A stretch of DNA of 64,000 nucleotides from Homalodisca vitripennis (GCF_021130785.1 NC_060213.1:61722001-61786000); one strand, 5' to 3'; positions 1 to 12,464 are shown, counted from the first letter of the stretch. The notes: generated by a model not told the origin, from the letters alone. A program made the numbers and translations.

Positions 1-143
1 AGAATTAGTTTAAAATAAAGAGTTTGGATGCGTCACACTATAAGAATTATTAATTCTAAAGATCCAGCACATATTTTAAATGGACATCCCCTATAACACC
101 ATGTCAAAAATAAGAGTGTGAAGGGGTTTGAGATTTAACAACG

Positions 144-229
144 GTGAAGGAAACAGGATTTTTCTGGACATTTGCCATCGTTCAGTGATACAAAAAAAAT
201 CAGTAACACTACTTTTCGAGATCTGCAAT
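144..229 (-). mobile_element. Penelope-like repeat fragment (truncated end)
   Basis: This stretch matches the arms of the better preserved copy at 24850-25270: it starts GGTGAAGGAAACAGG and runs through TTTGCCATCGTTCAGTG to CGAGATCTGCAAT. On the minus strand it carries the 3' half of the hammerhead-like motif, but the expected GAAAC is mutated to GAAAA and the CUGANGA half is missing. It is a dead fragment. The family assignment rests on motif layout and on my knowledge of such repeats in insects, not on a protein domain. Confidence 0.5.
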
Positions 230-817
230 ATCTACAGTTCAAAACATCCAAGATTTCAAAATATTGGAATCTACAGATACGTTTTTTACAAAAGCAGGTA
301 CTATCTGTAATTTGGTTATAATTAAATTAGAATCGTGTAATTTTGCAAAGACTTATGTAGACGAAACGTTCAAAGGCGTCTACATTTGGCAATCGATACA
401 AACTAGAGACGGAATGCCACTTACAACCTTGAAGTTGTCACAGCGTAAACAGTGTTTGAACTGCCAGTTCGTGCTTGAAAACGGGAAATTAAAGTTGAGC
501 CATAAAGAGGTGGAAGTAAATTGCGTATTCCCTGTGCGCAGTTTATGTGCCATAACGCCGTGATAGCCGAGGCTACGTGCGGTATCGCCGGGGCAGAGGC
601 AGGCCCAACACAGGGCTGCACCGTTCTGGCGACAAGAGCGTATCGTGTGGTGACAGTCACTATACTCCTGTTGTACCGTTTGGCTATGTTTTATGCTAAA
701 CTGCCACGTAAATGTGTTACAGGTCTAGACCTATTTTTGGTAATAAAAAAGGGTGTTTTTTACTCTTTTATATTTTTAGATATGCATTTATAAATAATTT
801 AATACAGAGGATTTAGA
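230..817. other. No recognised gene; open stretch of about 265 nt and a GC-rich patch
   Basis: Plus-strand frame 264-563 is open. After a CAG at about 297 it reads in a protein-like way, with residues such as ETFKGVYIW and LSHKEVEVNC, ending at a TGA. The block 545-660 is much richer in G and C than its surroundings and is open in another frame. I recognise no family and no convincing splice donor, so I do not call a gene. Confidence 0.2.
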
Positions 818-1172
818 TGTTACCTCTACTAATCCCTCCAGTACTACCTGTATTTCTAAATAATTTTAGAACAGTTGGTGACTTTCAAATAACTGCGACT
901 GTTAACTACTATTTAACAATACCTTGCACAAATTTAGCTAAATCTCTTGGCTGATCCTATTAATCTAACCCTAGTGAAAAAAACACGATTTATATATATT
1001 ACCACTACTAATGCCTCCAGCTCTACCTGTATTTCTAGTTCATTTCAGACCAGTTTGTGACTCAAATTACTACGAGTACTAACTACTATTTGACAACATC
1101 TTGCACAAATTTAGCTAAATTCTTTGGAAAATGTAAATTCTAAATTCTATTAATCTAGCCCCAGTAAAATGG
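818..1172 (+). repeat. Diverged two-copy direct repeat, about 160-175 bp per unit
   Basis: Unit 1 (about 818-977) and unit 2 (about 1001-1172) share TTACC.CTACTAAT.CCTCCAG, TACCTGTATTTCTA, TTGCACAAATTTAGCTAAAT and a terminal CTATTAATCTA.CCC.AGT.AAAA block in the same order. The units differ by many substitutions and small indels, so the duplication is old. It is unrelated in sequence to the three satellites elsewhere in the window. Confidence 0.6.
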
Positions 1173-1429
1173 TTTTATTTGACTTCTATCCATATATTGC
1201 ATAATTTGCTGTTGTGCTTAGATCACGTCTCGTACGATAAAGCACCAATTCTTGGAACTAATCTAGAAAAGCTGAATTCGTGGACTGGATAATGTGTTTC
1301 TTTTAGAATTTGTAGAAAGTCGTAGCCAAGTTCGTGAAAATTTTCATCTTGTTGCGTGAAGGTATAACAGGGTCGAGTTGCATACGGCAATCCCCAAAAT
1401 TCTTCAGTGAATAGATCAGTGTAGACCCA

Positions 1430-1830
1430 ATTTATAATGAAAGGGCCCCGCTAACGCTACGACGAGTAAGCACAAGCAAGAACCCCGACCTTGGACTCAT
1501 TCCACTCTTCTTCCTCCACAATGGGACCAGTCTGTCGCACATTTTCGCAAGACCTTCCCCTCCCTCCGCGAGCGTAGGACCAGCGCAATTCCGTACACCT
1601 GGGCCCGGGGATCCTCAGGATGAACCAACGGCCCTCCTAGAGTCTGGAGGGTGCAGACGCCTTTTGTCCGCAAGTCTTATAAATCTCCCTTGAATGAATC
1701 CAGCTGTCCCGCGTCTAGTCTGTCGTTACGCGAATACTTTCTTCGTTGTGTCGTTATCTCTCGTAGACATTGTGTCTGGTCGTTAGTTCAGCAGTAAATC
1801 ACGTTGTGTTCCAGTCTTGTGTTCACATAC
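1430..1830 (+). promoter_or_regulatory. GC-rich island with TATA box; possible promoter or first non-coding exon
   Basis: A GC-rich block (about 1440-1720) in otherwise AT-rich DNA contains TATAAA at 1678-1683, followed by a CpG-containing stretch with no long open frame, as expected of a 5' untranslated leader. No canonical arthropod initiator sits 30 bp downstream; the nearest resemblance is TCTAGTC near 1714. It could equally be part of a decayed long terminal repeat. The remainder of 1173-2751 is AT-rich and shows nothing I recognise. Confidence 0.2.
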
Positions 1831-2751
1831 ACGATGTATGCTTTGGGCACAAATAGTGGTTGTTGTGACAATTGAATAAGGTGTATTAGTCACAACTGAA
1901 GTTTAGTGTTTTGAAAGTAACTGAAGGAAATATTTAATTTTATTCTGGTGCTTCAGAGTCATTAAAAAAGGACGCCTTTTTGTGTTCCAAATATAAGACG
2001 AAAATGGGTTGAGAAATGAAAGGATTTTTCATTGAGAATATTGTTTTTTTATATTTGATTCTTAGAAAACCGTTCATATATGTACTTTTAGCATCTTGAG
2101 CAACAAAGGTTATAAATTTAACTTTTACAAATATATAGGTACATTCTCTTTCAGGAGATTACCTCTGATCTGATCTGCCACGCAATGATAACATACACAA
2201 AGTTTAAATTTTCTACACCCTATTTACTTTCTCTGCATCAAATTGTTTAATTAATAAATACGCAATTAAGAGGAATACAATGTAATACTTGTTAAAGAAG
2301 CCTGAATACCAAGTTTATATGTCTCCTCTGCACTCTGTAAGGTTAAAATTTCTATGGATATCGAGTCTTATTAATCTGAGTCTACCGTTAAAAGTTCACC
2401 GTGATGCAAATAACAAGTATTTCTCCAGTTCTCCTTATTTTGGCTTTACAGTTTGAGTCTGCCAAGAAGGGTCTAGGGATGGATTTGGATGTTTTTTGTC
2501 TGATGCTAGAATATCTTGAATAGCTTTTCGCCATTTACTTGATAATTCTTCTAGCATATCTGTTTCACACTCTTAACAATACTGACCCATCTTCCTGAAC
2601 AATAAAAACTAAATGTTTATTGTAGTTTCATCGTGACTGATGTCGAATATTGATCTCAAACAATAGACAGTGCCTTGAAATGTTTTTTTATGTTCTTCTT
2701 TAAGCTTTCCTTTCTGTACCCTAATTACGCGCCGAGCTGGCTAAAAAGACG

Positions 2752-3478
2752 TAGGGAGACATCTCTCTAATCATCATTTGAATTACCACCAGTTTATTTT
2801 GTCATCAACGAATAATAATTTGCAAACAGGCAGCTCAAAGCTTCCAGTGTTGGTTGACGTCGAAGTGGCTGATCACGTTGCAGTCACTAGAGACACTCTT
2901 CTCTCTGTTCGTCTCTTTGATTTACCACTAGTTTATTTCGTCATCAACGAATAATAATTTGCTAAAAGGCAGCTCAAATCTTCCAGTGTTGGTTGATGTC
3001 AAAGTGACTGATCACGTTGCCGTCACTAGAGAGACTCTTCTCTCTATTCGTCACTTTGATTTACCACTATTGTATTTCGTCATCAGTGAATAATTATGCA
3101 CTAATCATTAACTGCAATCGTCAGCTCAAAGCTTCCAATGTTGGTTGACGTCGAAGTGGCTGATCACGTTGCAGTCGCTAGAGAGACTCCTCTCTATTCG
3201 TCACTTTGATTTACCACTATTGTATTTCGTCATCAGTGAATAATTATGCAATAATAATTAACTGCAAACGTCAGCTCAAAGCTTCTAATGTTGGTTGACG
3301 TCGAAGTGGCTGACCACTTTGTTGTCACTAGAGAGACACTTCTCTCTATTCGTCACTTTGATTTACCAATAGTTTATTACATCATCAATGAATAATTATG
3401 CAATTTTAATTAATTACAACCGTCAGCTCAAAGCTTCCAATGTTGGTTGACGTCGAAGTGGCTGATCACTTTTCAGTC
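2752..3478 (-). repeat. 152-bp satellite, copy A (about 5 units)
   Basis: Five tandem units contain the landmark GTGGCTGATCAC or a variant, at 2871, 3010, 3162, 3312 and 3464. This gives spacings of 139, 152, 150 and 152 bp. Each unit includes CAGCTCAAAGCTTCCA, TTGGTTGACGTCGAAG, a hairpin-forming GAGAGA...TCTCTC block and TCATCAATGAATAATTATGC. The same satellite lies in the opposite orientation at 45650-47168. The edge marked TAGGGAGAC (2752) matches the far edge of that second array. Confidence 0.9.
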
Positions 3479-3965
3479 AGCTAATAATACAACACGATAA
3501 CAAATTAAACCGCATTCCATTACATTGCTCTTACATTGATAACGACCACTTCAACCCTTCTAGTTCACCCCGATTGGTGTATTAATGCAACCGTTATTAT
3601 GTTAACAACCAAACAGTGTAATATGGCCCACGCACTGTTAATTCATTTAATTTTAAGAGCCCTAATTGAATACTTACGTTGCTAATTGTTTAAGTGCGCT
3701 GTGAAATAATTAATTGAACGAGAAATTTAATTAGGTTCTTCGCTCAAAGGCCGTCCATTAACGAGTTGCTCCCAAAATGTAGGTCTAGTGAAAAATGTAC
3801 TTTAATGTTTCAATTTAAAAAATTAGATAATTAGTCTTAATTAGGGTTAATGCTATTTTACCACGGAAATATGGATTTGTTGTCTATTTTTATGGCTACC
3901 CATAGAATACGTTACTCTGAGGTATATTTCATTGGCATTTGTTTAAACGTATTCAACTAGATTCG
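3479..3965 (-). repeat. Unique flank of the 152-bp satellite element, copy A
   Basis: This non-tandem sequence is repeated in reverse orientation next to array B at about 45175-45649. Shared blocks, as read here, are GGTGTATTAATGCAACCG, GTGCGCTGTGAAATAATTAA, CGAGAAATTTAATTAGG and ATTTTTATGGCTACCCAT. Satellite plus flank therefore moved or duplicated as one unit of at least 1.2 kb. No open frame of note lies inside, so I cannot assign a transposon class. Confidence 0.8.
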
Positions 3966-6900
3966 TTCATTCAAAAACGTGATGTCCTAATTTTTTGAAG
4001 TAAGTACTACATTTCCTCTAATTTCCCCTAAAGCTGATTCTTTCAGCATTCGAACATTCATAAGGTCAAATTCCATATACTATTATTTTTATCTCGGTGT
4101 CAAAACCATTAAAATTATATAATTGACTCGTTGCTAATAATCGCTAGCCCTTATAAACAAAGTCAAAATAAGGAAAAGAGTACCAGAAAGATAACGAAAG
4201 AACAGTAGGAAAGTTGCTGCTATCGTTAATACTGCTTACTTTTCATTCAGTCAGCTTTCACAAGTGGGATAGGTGGACAGACTATCGCATCCCGCGCAGC
4301 ACCTGCTGCTCTGGCGATCAGCTTGTTCCGCATAAGTTTTTATTATTATTCTGCCCCTAGACTTCTCTTAAATAATTCTACCATCCAAACGATGCTAACC
4401 TTCACCGTAAATCTTCTAACTCAAATGGTTCTCCGGATATGCGCTTATAAACAGTAAAACGCGTTTTTGAGCATCTAATTATGTATTTACTGCACCAATG
4501 TACATCCCATTGTATAAGCGTTTGGATCATTTACATGTATAGGAATGAAAATGTGAATGCTTTTGTGGAATAGCTTTAAGTTAACGGTTTCTCAAATTTG
4601 CGGTATATAAGAACCCATTGACATGTTTGTCGGATGAGGCATTAACAGTTTGGCATGCCATTCAACTGAAGTAAGTTTGGATGATCTTATATAACCATTT
4701 ACTGGACTATTCTTGGATTTTATAACAATTGGCTTACTGTAAATCTTTTTCAAATTCAGAGTCGTTATAGAAGTTATAGAAGGGCAACTGTAAATTTTAA
4801 CAAAGCATTATATGATATTGCCTTTAATAACAAATTAACTGGGAGAATTCTTTCTCATCAGTAGGAAACAGGCAATATCTCGTAACTATACACTATTTCT
4901 GTGAATATCATCATAAAATATAGGAATGATACAACCTAGTTTATTCACGGTTTTCAATTTTAAGGAGCATACACTTTTATAACGGTAAATGTAGGGATAC
5001 AAATGTTGAGGGTAATAAAGTCACAAATAATGTCATGGAATTTGTTTAGCATGTAATTTTCTAATTATCTTGTTGGTTTTATAGTGATTCGGCTCATAAG
5101 CTTGGTTGGGTTGTATTTGAAAATACACACATATTTTTAATATTTCAATTTTGTACTAAGAGTCTAATTGGGCCCTCCCGCCTCCTCCCCACAACCGAAC
5201 TACCTATACCTTAGATTTTAAGTTTTAAGTGGGTTTATGAAAGTTTACAAATTTGGATTATGAGAAGATAAATCTGAAAAATTGCCTGGTAAGGGGGGGG
5301 GGTACTTTAGGGAGTGCAACGCATTTAGTAATAACGAACCCCGATACATGAGCCATTATAGCAGCTCAGCCTTCGTCCGGTTGCGTCAGGTCGAGGCCCG
5401 CCCAAACGCAATACGTGGAGACACTGGGCATGTAGAACAAGCTGGAGGTTGCGAGAGGTCGGTTGTGATGCGGCTGGCAGATGTTTGTTGAGGATGGATC
5501 GTTGCGTCTCTTTCGTTGATTTAGTTGTGTGAAACTTTGGTGTATGTAATTCAGAGAAACAAACCCCATATTGGCTGGAGGAAGGCATCCTTGGTAGGAT
5601 TACTTGATTTTGTATTAAAAAGCGTTAAGTATTCACTTTAGCAAATTTTCTCGTGCAATTAAAAGGACAGAAAACGGGAGTATAATATTACGAAAGGTCA
5701 AATCAAATGTTTGTATTATAAAATACAAGCATACAGTCTCTTAACATCCACGCTTTAGCTATTATCGAATATTTAATTAGGATATGGTTTTCCATTGGCT
5801 CCAAATAAACCAGCCTTGAGCGTCCCTAAATATTGAAGATATCAAATTCTAGTTAACATTTTTGATCAATGTCTTGATTTAAGAATGGATATTAAAAGCG
5901 ATATGATACATAGATCTTTAAATTATTTATAACCTCAACTCTTCATTAGAGGAAGAACTGTTCCACAATTTTAAAGGTCCAAAACTTGACCCAAAATGTA
6001 AGTAGATCCCTTACTGACTGAAATTATAATGAATACGATTTATGTTTCTCGACCCACTCCTCTTTACCACTTAACCTTTAGGATTATCAAATTCAGTTTT
6101 GTATAATCATCAGTACTCACAACTCAACACAACTGTTAATCCCCACGGAAATATTTAATGAGTCCATCACTAATAAACCGATTACGTGTTGTTACAGCAT
6201 GTTCAGGGATCGAGTTGTGCAAGTATAAACGGTCTGGTTAGTAGGAAAGTTAGTTTCCTATAAACTACTAAGAGATTAGTGCCGAACAGGAATCGCGGCT
6301 TTAGTTATTGAAGAAGTTTAAAGGTCAGCCTTATTACTCGTGCAGTTTTCAAATGAAAAAATATGCAACAGAATGAAATTGGAAAACTCGTTCATTTCTT
6401 CCTAGAAATTAATTTCCCTATCAATAATCACAGAACTTGTATAACGGTTCATATTACTCTTGGTATAAGGAAAATGTAGGTATTAATTACATTTCTCCTA
6501 GGTATTCAAACTGTTTGTGCTTCACAGTATTCCAGGATCAAAGGATAACGCCACGTGGCAGTTTGCACAAAACATTGGATACTTGATTGCATTCGCACTC
6601 TATTTTTACCCACTTGACACATTTTCCTCAGTTACCTTTTCCCCAACACGTTACAATCTCATTACAGCCAGTGGTGTGAATTAAAGGCCGTTTAAAATGC
6701 TACCAACCAGCTGTATTGAACGCGCTATAACCGATACCAGACTTTCGTCGTGAACGATCCAAACCGTTCCGGAATAGAACTGTTATTTCTGCAGTACTTG
6801 TAGGGGTTACATTTATCGCCGTTGATGGTACCAATAACTACCGCCCTCCACTTCTTGAACGGTTTTTTTAATAGAGTTTGGAGGTAAAATAAGACCAGTC

Positions 6901-7853
6901 GTTCAAAATAATACTGCGAGAAAATGGTGGGCCGTCTTCCTGTATCAACATCTGTATGTGACCTCTCGGAAAGTAAATGCTCAACACCACCACAACTCTA
7001 TGTAGCCTTAATTTCTGTGGCTTTAATTCGTATACCGTGGGACTCATTTACTTCATGCCAAAGGAAATAAATAATTCCTAATAGTTTTTTTTTTTTTAAT
7101 TTTGTATTTTTCTTGAAATTGGATAATGCATTATTACGCTTCACGTATACAGGCATGCATTGGTTCCCTTAATTACGTGTTATTAGAAATAAACAACTGA
7201 TATGTATATAAATCTTTCTAAATTCGTAAGCAAATGTATATGTTTTAAAATAGTCATTTAAATAGAGCATGGCATAGTATGGAAATAACTACCCTATTTA
7301 TCTTGTTGCTACCAAACAGATATTAGATTTCACAATACTATTTCAAGCATAAACTATAAAAATAACGGTGTGTTATTTTATATAGTATTTATATTCTAAT
7401 GGTAAGCATTAATGTGACATGTTTTAATAGGTTCTGTTATATATTATGTATATGTATCTTATATATTGACGTATACTGTTTTTATGTAGTGTAAGGGGGG
7501 TGGTGTAAAGAAATCGTTTTAAAATTTTTATTACCTTGAGGACTTGAGCTAGGAAGTAAAATGTTTACAATCATTCAAAGTAGTTAATACGAAAATACTC
7601 GCATATTATCTTTATCTAATTTCTTATGTCCAACGTACGATAAATAAATATCCAATGCCATCACACTTTCATGTAACCATAAATTCATTCATTGTTCACT
7701 TAATACTTCGATGCGGCTAGAATGCTTTCTTGAAAGATCATCACACCCCAGTACTCCCATTCAGATCACCTTCTCTTTCCAGCTTTCGTACCGATTCTTT
7801 TGTGACACCATAGGTTCACCTTTTATTCCTAAGAATGGCCTTTTTTCTCGTAG
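3966..7853. other. AT-rich DNA without a recognised gene; TATA plus splice-donor candidate at 4604-4676
   Basis: A TATATAA box lies at 4604-4610, and a consensus splice donor GAA|GTAAGT lies about 65 bp downstream (4671). This arrangement would suit a short first exon, but no initiator motif is present. The block 5300-5590 is GC-rich and is preceded by a run of 10 G; it is open in several frames on both strands, none of them recognised. The rest is AT-rich and featureless to me. Confidence 0.15.
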
Positions 7854-7957
7854 ACGGTGTGTTTCGGTACCGAATCTCTGCGCGACAAAAGACAGACCAG
7901 CTGCCGGTGCCGTTCAAGATCGGGAAAGAACAGCGGTCCCAAGCCGAGCCATTGTAG
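7854..7957 (+). CDS. Candidate terminal coding exon, unknown protein
   Basis: A good 3' splice site (CCTTTTTTCTCGTAG) precedes a GC-rich frame of 33 codons ending in TAG. The frame begins GVFRYRISARQK and finishes EQRSQAEPL. Two bases (AC) before the first full codon would complete a codon split by the intron. An AATAAA signal lies at 8280-8285, about 320 bp after the stop, and base composition returns to AT-rich shortly after it, which suits a 3' untranslated region. Other frames are open here too, including one of 125 codons starting at 7711, so the frame choice is uncertain. I do not recognise the product, and a chance match is quite possible. Confidence 0.22.
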
Positions 7958-9945
7958 GACCCCAGGTGCCCGGTCACGTGTCTTCCTGCCCATTGTTGCG
8001 TCACCTCACCGTATGCTGTCTGCTCAGCTGTCTTGGCCTTTCCGAACCTTTGTCAGATTTCACTTTAATATGGTCCTGGATTTCTTAAATCCTCACGCGA
8101 GAGTTACGACCCTGTCAAGGGCGCGTGCTACCGCCAGGGTCTCCCCTGGCACACTAAGGAGATGTGTGATGATTGATTGAGATCCAGAAGGCTCTCTTAA
8201 GCCGTCTATTTTACTAGGGCACCCGTGCGCATACCCTTTGGATTAGGAGAAGGGTTGTCTCCATTTTATAGGCGCCTTCAATAAAAAAACTAAGAAGATT
8301 CCTTCAGAATGGAGAACAAGAAAACTGCTCTTCACCCATCTGCCTTATTCTTTTCTGAATCGTATCCCGTATTATACTGATAAATTCAACCGACAATCGC
8401 TGCCTACATCGAGAAGTCTGAAAGTTACATGCCTCAAGACATCAACAACGGCATTTTCTTGCAGTCAGTGTCAAATTCATTAAACTCTTTAAAAAATGTA
8501 AATAATTTAATCAAGCTACCATTCACAGATTAACTTATACATATCTCTTAATAAGACATGCATAAAAGTAAGATTATTGTATTCATGTTTACATGAGTTC
8601 ACTCAGTTTAGCCTTTGAATACTTAAAATTGTATCAATATATACCTTAGAAGTGTTGAAGATGTAGATAGAATGTTTTTGAAATCTTTCATGTTCGATTT
8701 ACAGCATTCGTTCAAACAAGCAAATGAACCTTGCCTATACAGTATGATATGTATTACAACTACTTTCACTTCTTAATCTTATTAATGACATTTTTTAAAC
8801 TATTTATTTTTGGCTCAGATAAAAATGTATGAATCTTGTTGGATGTGCTTCATTAATAATCTTGTTTAATATAATCATTTGATATCTAAATCTCTCTTAT
8901 ACTATTTTTTATTTCAAGTCCTGGTGATTAAAATGTGGACATTGTTCTAAAACCAAAACCCTGTCCATATTGTATGTCATAATGCGATACCTCTTGAGAA
9001 TATATATTTTAATGCATTTCGAAATTTATATAGCAGTACATTTTTTTATCCCAGCTTTTTATGTATTTGTCTACATAAGTACTTAGGCCATGCTTAACAT
9101 ATTTAAACGAATGATTAATTTGGTGACATTTTATACAATTATTGTAGAGAAGTTGAGAAAACTTTTCTGGTCAAACTTGTTTTATTGAGCATGTTTTAAA
9201 AATATCACTTTGTATCCAGATGCTTATGAAAACAAAAGAGATGTAATGTTCTTTTCAAAACAAACAACATGCACATTGTCTACCCAGCCTGAAATGCTAC
9301 CACAGTACCTGTCTTGAATAAATACATGGAATATAAAACTGACGAATATTATTGTTTATACATCCTTAGATTTATTGATTCATTTAACCTAAAATAGTAC
9401 ATTTTACGTACTGTGTATGTATTTACTTCGCCTTAGTTTGTAGAGCTTTTTACATATCGGTGGAACTTAATCAACGTTTTTCTCGGCGGCGTGCAATTTT
9501 GTACTGGAACACGTGTGTAATATAATACTCGGGGAGCTGACAGCCAACCTGAATTGTAAAAGCATAGTAAATTGTTTTCGTGAAATCAGTGTAAATACTT
9601 TCTTTAGAACAAACTCGATCGTCAGCCACGCTAGTGTTGGTATGAGTAGAAATTAGAGAATATCAAGAGTGTTAAAACACCAAACGAATCTCAGATCACG
9701 TTTTTTGCTTGACACACTTAAAGTCAACCATCAGACATGTAAATGAATTTAAATCAGCACCAGTGAACCTTATTTAAACTGACTGTTGGCTAAAGTTATG
9801 ACTTTCTCTTTCTTTATGGATCAAAATGCAAAGTTTACTCTTAGCTCCAAGAATAAAGACTGTTTTTCAATGAACTGGCTGGTACACATACTGTGAAGAA
9901 ATGGACTGGAAGAAAATATGTCAGTAAATTCGTGCAGTAAAAATC
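7958..9945. other. GC-rich possible 3' UTR to about 8290, then AT-rich DNA
   Basis: From 7958 to about 8240 the sequence is GC-rich, with AATAAA at 8280-8285. From there to 9945 it is AT-rich, with no open frame or repeat I can name. Confidence 0.15.
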
Positions 9946-10537
9946 AATACAGGGTGAGGGTGAGGTGCTTTATACGACAAATGCAATGTTTTTCATATTT
10001 TACTGCTGAATAATACATAAAGACATGGGTAATACTATGCAATTTTATTTGGTCAAAGTAATTTTTTAACCATATCCTGGCATTCCTTAAGATGGCAAAA
10101 AAGCCGCCAAACACTTGTTCTAGCATTTCTTGAGGAACTGCCTGAACCTCTTTGTAATCCTTGTCATCAGTTGATGCAAATTACTCGGACGAGTTTGAAA
10201 AACCTTGAACTTCAAGGAAAAAATCACGAAGGAATGCCAATTGGAAAAAATCACAAACAGATAAATCTGGTTCATGACGATTTAGATCATCAACACAACA
10301 TACCGCGAAAATTCGCTCTGTCGTAACTACACACCATACTGTCACTTTGGGGTTATGCAAAGGCTTGGTTTGAAGCTCTCAGGGGTTATGAGCACTCTAG
10401 TAACTCATTGTTTCTTTGTTAACATGGTCGGAAAGGTAAACGTGTGCTTCATCAGGCATAATCCATGGGTTAGAAAAATAAGTCAACTCATTTTTTAATG
10501 TCAATAACTCATCACAAAATTCTCTTCTGCCATAGTC
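9946..10537 (-). pseudogene. Decayed mariner-like (Tc1/mariner superfamily) transposase
   Basis: Read on the minus strand in one frame from about 10537, the sequence follows the C-terminal half of a transposase common in insect genomes. It shows RREFCDELL, then PDEAHVYLSDHVNKE, then KPLHNPKVTVWCVV, then HEPDLSVCDFF and finally VPQEMLEQV. Three in-frame stops interrupt it: TAG after MSY, TGA after HNP, and TAA after SNSSE. The first two are single-base changes from the tryptophan and arginine codons usual at those positions. Part of the catalytic region between VTVWC and PDLSVCDFF is deleted. The end TACAGGGTG (9948-9956) is the typical terminal repeat of this group, and the 5' end of the element is missing. 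It is inactive. Confidence 0.88.
9948..9956 (-). repeat. Terminal inverted repeat of the mariner-like element
   Basis: TACAGGGTG abuts the 3' end of the transposase remnant, as expected for this superfamily. The partner repeat was not found to the right, so the element is truncated. Confidence 0.7.
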
Positions 10538-10559
10538 TGGCTCTTAGATAATTTCCTTA

Positions 10560-12456
10560 AGAAATTAGATTTTAATAATAATATATAAGATAAAATTTAA
10601 AAAAAGCAATAAGAAAATGAATTTCTTGCAAAATTTTATTTGATTAAGGATTAAATATGAAGGTTCTGGAGCAAAATCCTCAGCAGGGATCTGTTTAAAA
10701 GCCCAAGTGCCAACGCTTGCATTTTGGCCGAACGCAGCAGTTTTTAGACTTTCCCCTTTTTTATTTTTTAAATAAAATAATTTCCCCGTATTTCTTAATA
10801 AACTTACCCCGTTTTTAATTGCTCTTAGATTTGGAACAGCGCTATGTCGAGCAATGTTGCCGTAAAATGTTCTGACGGTACACTTGCAGGTGCTATGCCA
10901 ATTTAAAAAGGCACAATCAATTAATTACCTTCTCTAAAATCCTAACAATTTGCGATTTTCAAACATATCTTGGCCTTAGTATTACCTCATTTAGAAGTGG
11001 CCAGACTAAGTTACCATATTATGTAATTTCCATGAATAGAAATCCTCACTTCAAAACGACTAAAAGTGCTCATTTTATCAGCTGGTAGTCTCTGAAAGCT
11101 AAACAAATCATCAGGTAATGATGCTAAAAGTCTTCCTATGTTTCAAAGCCCACTCTAACAAAAAACTATCCCCACGTTAGTGTATTATTGAAATAAATTT
11201 TGATTCTATACCTACGTATTCATCTAAATGAGTGAAAAAACCCGTGTCCCTTTATAGTTTGTGGCATTTATAGCCTATGAGCGAGGTACTTTAGATAAGA
11301 GTAATTGAGAGTAACGTCGTTATCACCCCTTTGCTCTAATGTTATGCTGAGGGCCTAGTATTGTACACCACGCCCTTGTCTACCACCCTTCTACCTTCAT
11401 ACTGATTACTAAAACAGAGGAAATGGCAATTATATGGACCTATTTAATCCATGTACGATGTGTTTGTAATCATTAACCAGGTGCGGTGAGCCAATCCTAA
11501 AAATAAAACAGTGATCAGCTGGTGCCACACCTAATAATGTTATTTTAGGCTAGATAGAAGATACTGACATCACAACGATATGTGATATTCCGAAGGATTT
11601 TATTCATAAGTATCCAATAGACTGTAATCTACATTTCGGAGTTTCTAATAAATATCCTTCACCCGGCTAACGTTTCTGTTTATCATGTAACGCACTTTCA
11701 CGTGGTCTCCTCTCCGTCGACAGCAAACTCTGTACATCGATGTTGGCGACAGGCAACACCAACGGCAGGTAGAGGCCGTAAAGATAACCGGGCCACCTCG
11801 ACATCCGGACCGCTGAATATGCTAAACTGAGCCAGTGCCCACACCTGTCCCGGTATCTCACACGCCGGGGAAATGGTTGTTTAGGTCCATGGGAACCTCC
11901 CGAGCCCATTGATGATCACAAAATATCATCCGGTCGAATAAAAAACCTTTACTTCCTTTTTTACAGACTGAATCTCTTCTCACAGGTCCGCCTGCTTGGG
12001 CCTTCCTAAACGTTTTGCTCTGCTTTTAAACCTTTGATCGCTGCAATGGTCGTATATTGTATTTTTTACATTGAGGTCTTGCAAATTTTGTGAAGCCTAT
12101 CAGAAGAACTACACTGAGAGGACATTCTTTTTCCCGAAAAAGAAACAGGTCAAATCCTTTTCGAGCTGTTGGAAATAAGTGAAATGCTCGTGAAGAAATC
12201 TGAGTTACGGTTCAAATCAAAGTGGTCCTTAGGAATTCTTGCAAATTAATAAACCTTTGAGCAATCGAATTGAGTTTGCGCCACGCTGCGATGATTGATA
12301 AGTCACACAAGATTATTATATATACAGTTGAGAAACGCCTCTCCACCTCAGGCCAAGATTGTAAACCTTACTCATCATGAGTGCATCACATAGAGTCCAC
12401 GCGACAACCGAGATCGTAAACAGAGATACTTCGAGGAGACAGAGTAAGAAGTACTA
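10560..12456. other. AT-rich DNA; GC-rich patch 11660-11920
   Basis: No gene is recognised. The patch at 11660-11920 has many CpG dinucleotides and an open minus-strand frame of 80 codons without resemblance to a known family. Confidence 0.2.
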
Positions 12457-12464
12457 GACGGAAT
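12457..12464 (+). repeat. Left target-site duplication (8 bp) of the hAT element
   Basis: GACGGAAT sits directly before the terminal CAGTGGCGTAGC and recurs at 14178-14185 directly after the other end. An exact 8-bp duplication is the hallmark of hAT insertion. Confidence 0.93.

Noticed and set aside
5282..5588. Overlapping frames in the GC-rich block as a gene
   Set aside because: All three to four frames on both strands are open because of base composition; no splice sites or family support chose one.
7816..8180. Longer frames of 107-125 codons as the coding choice
   Set aside because: They run from AT-rich into GC-rich DNA without a composition break at a start; the shorter frame after the acceptor fits better, though still weakly.
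12190..12240. tRNA gene suggested by GGTTCAAATCA
   Set aside because: No matching A box or cloverleaf could be drawn around it.
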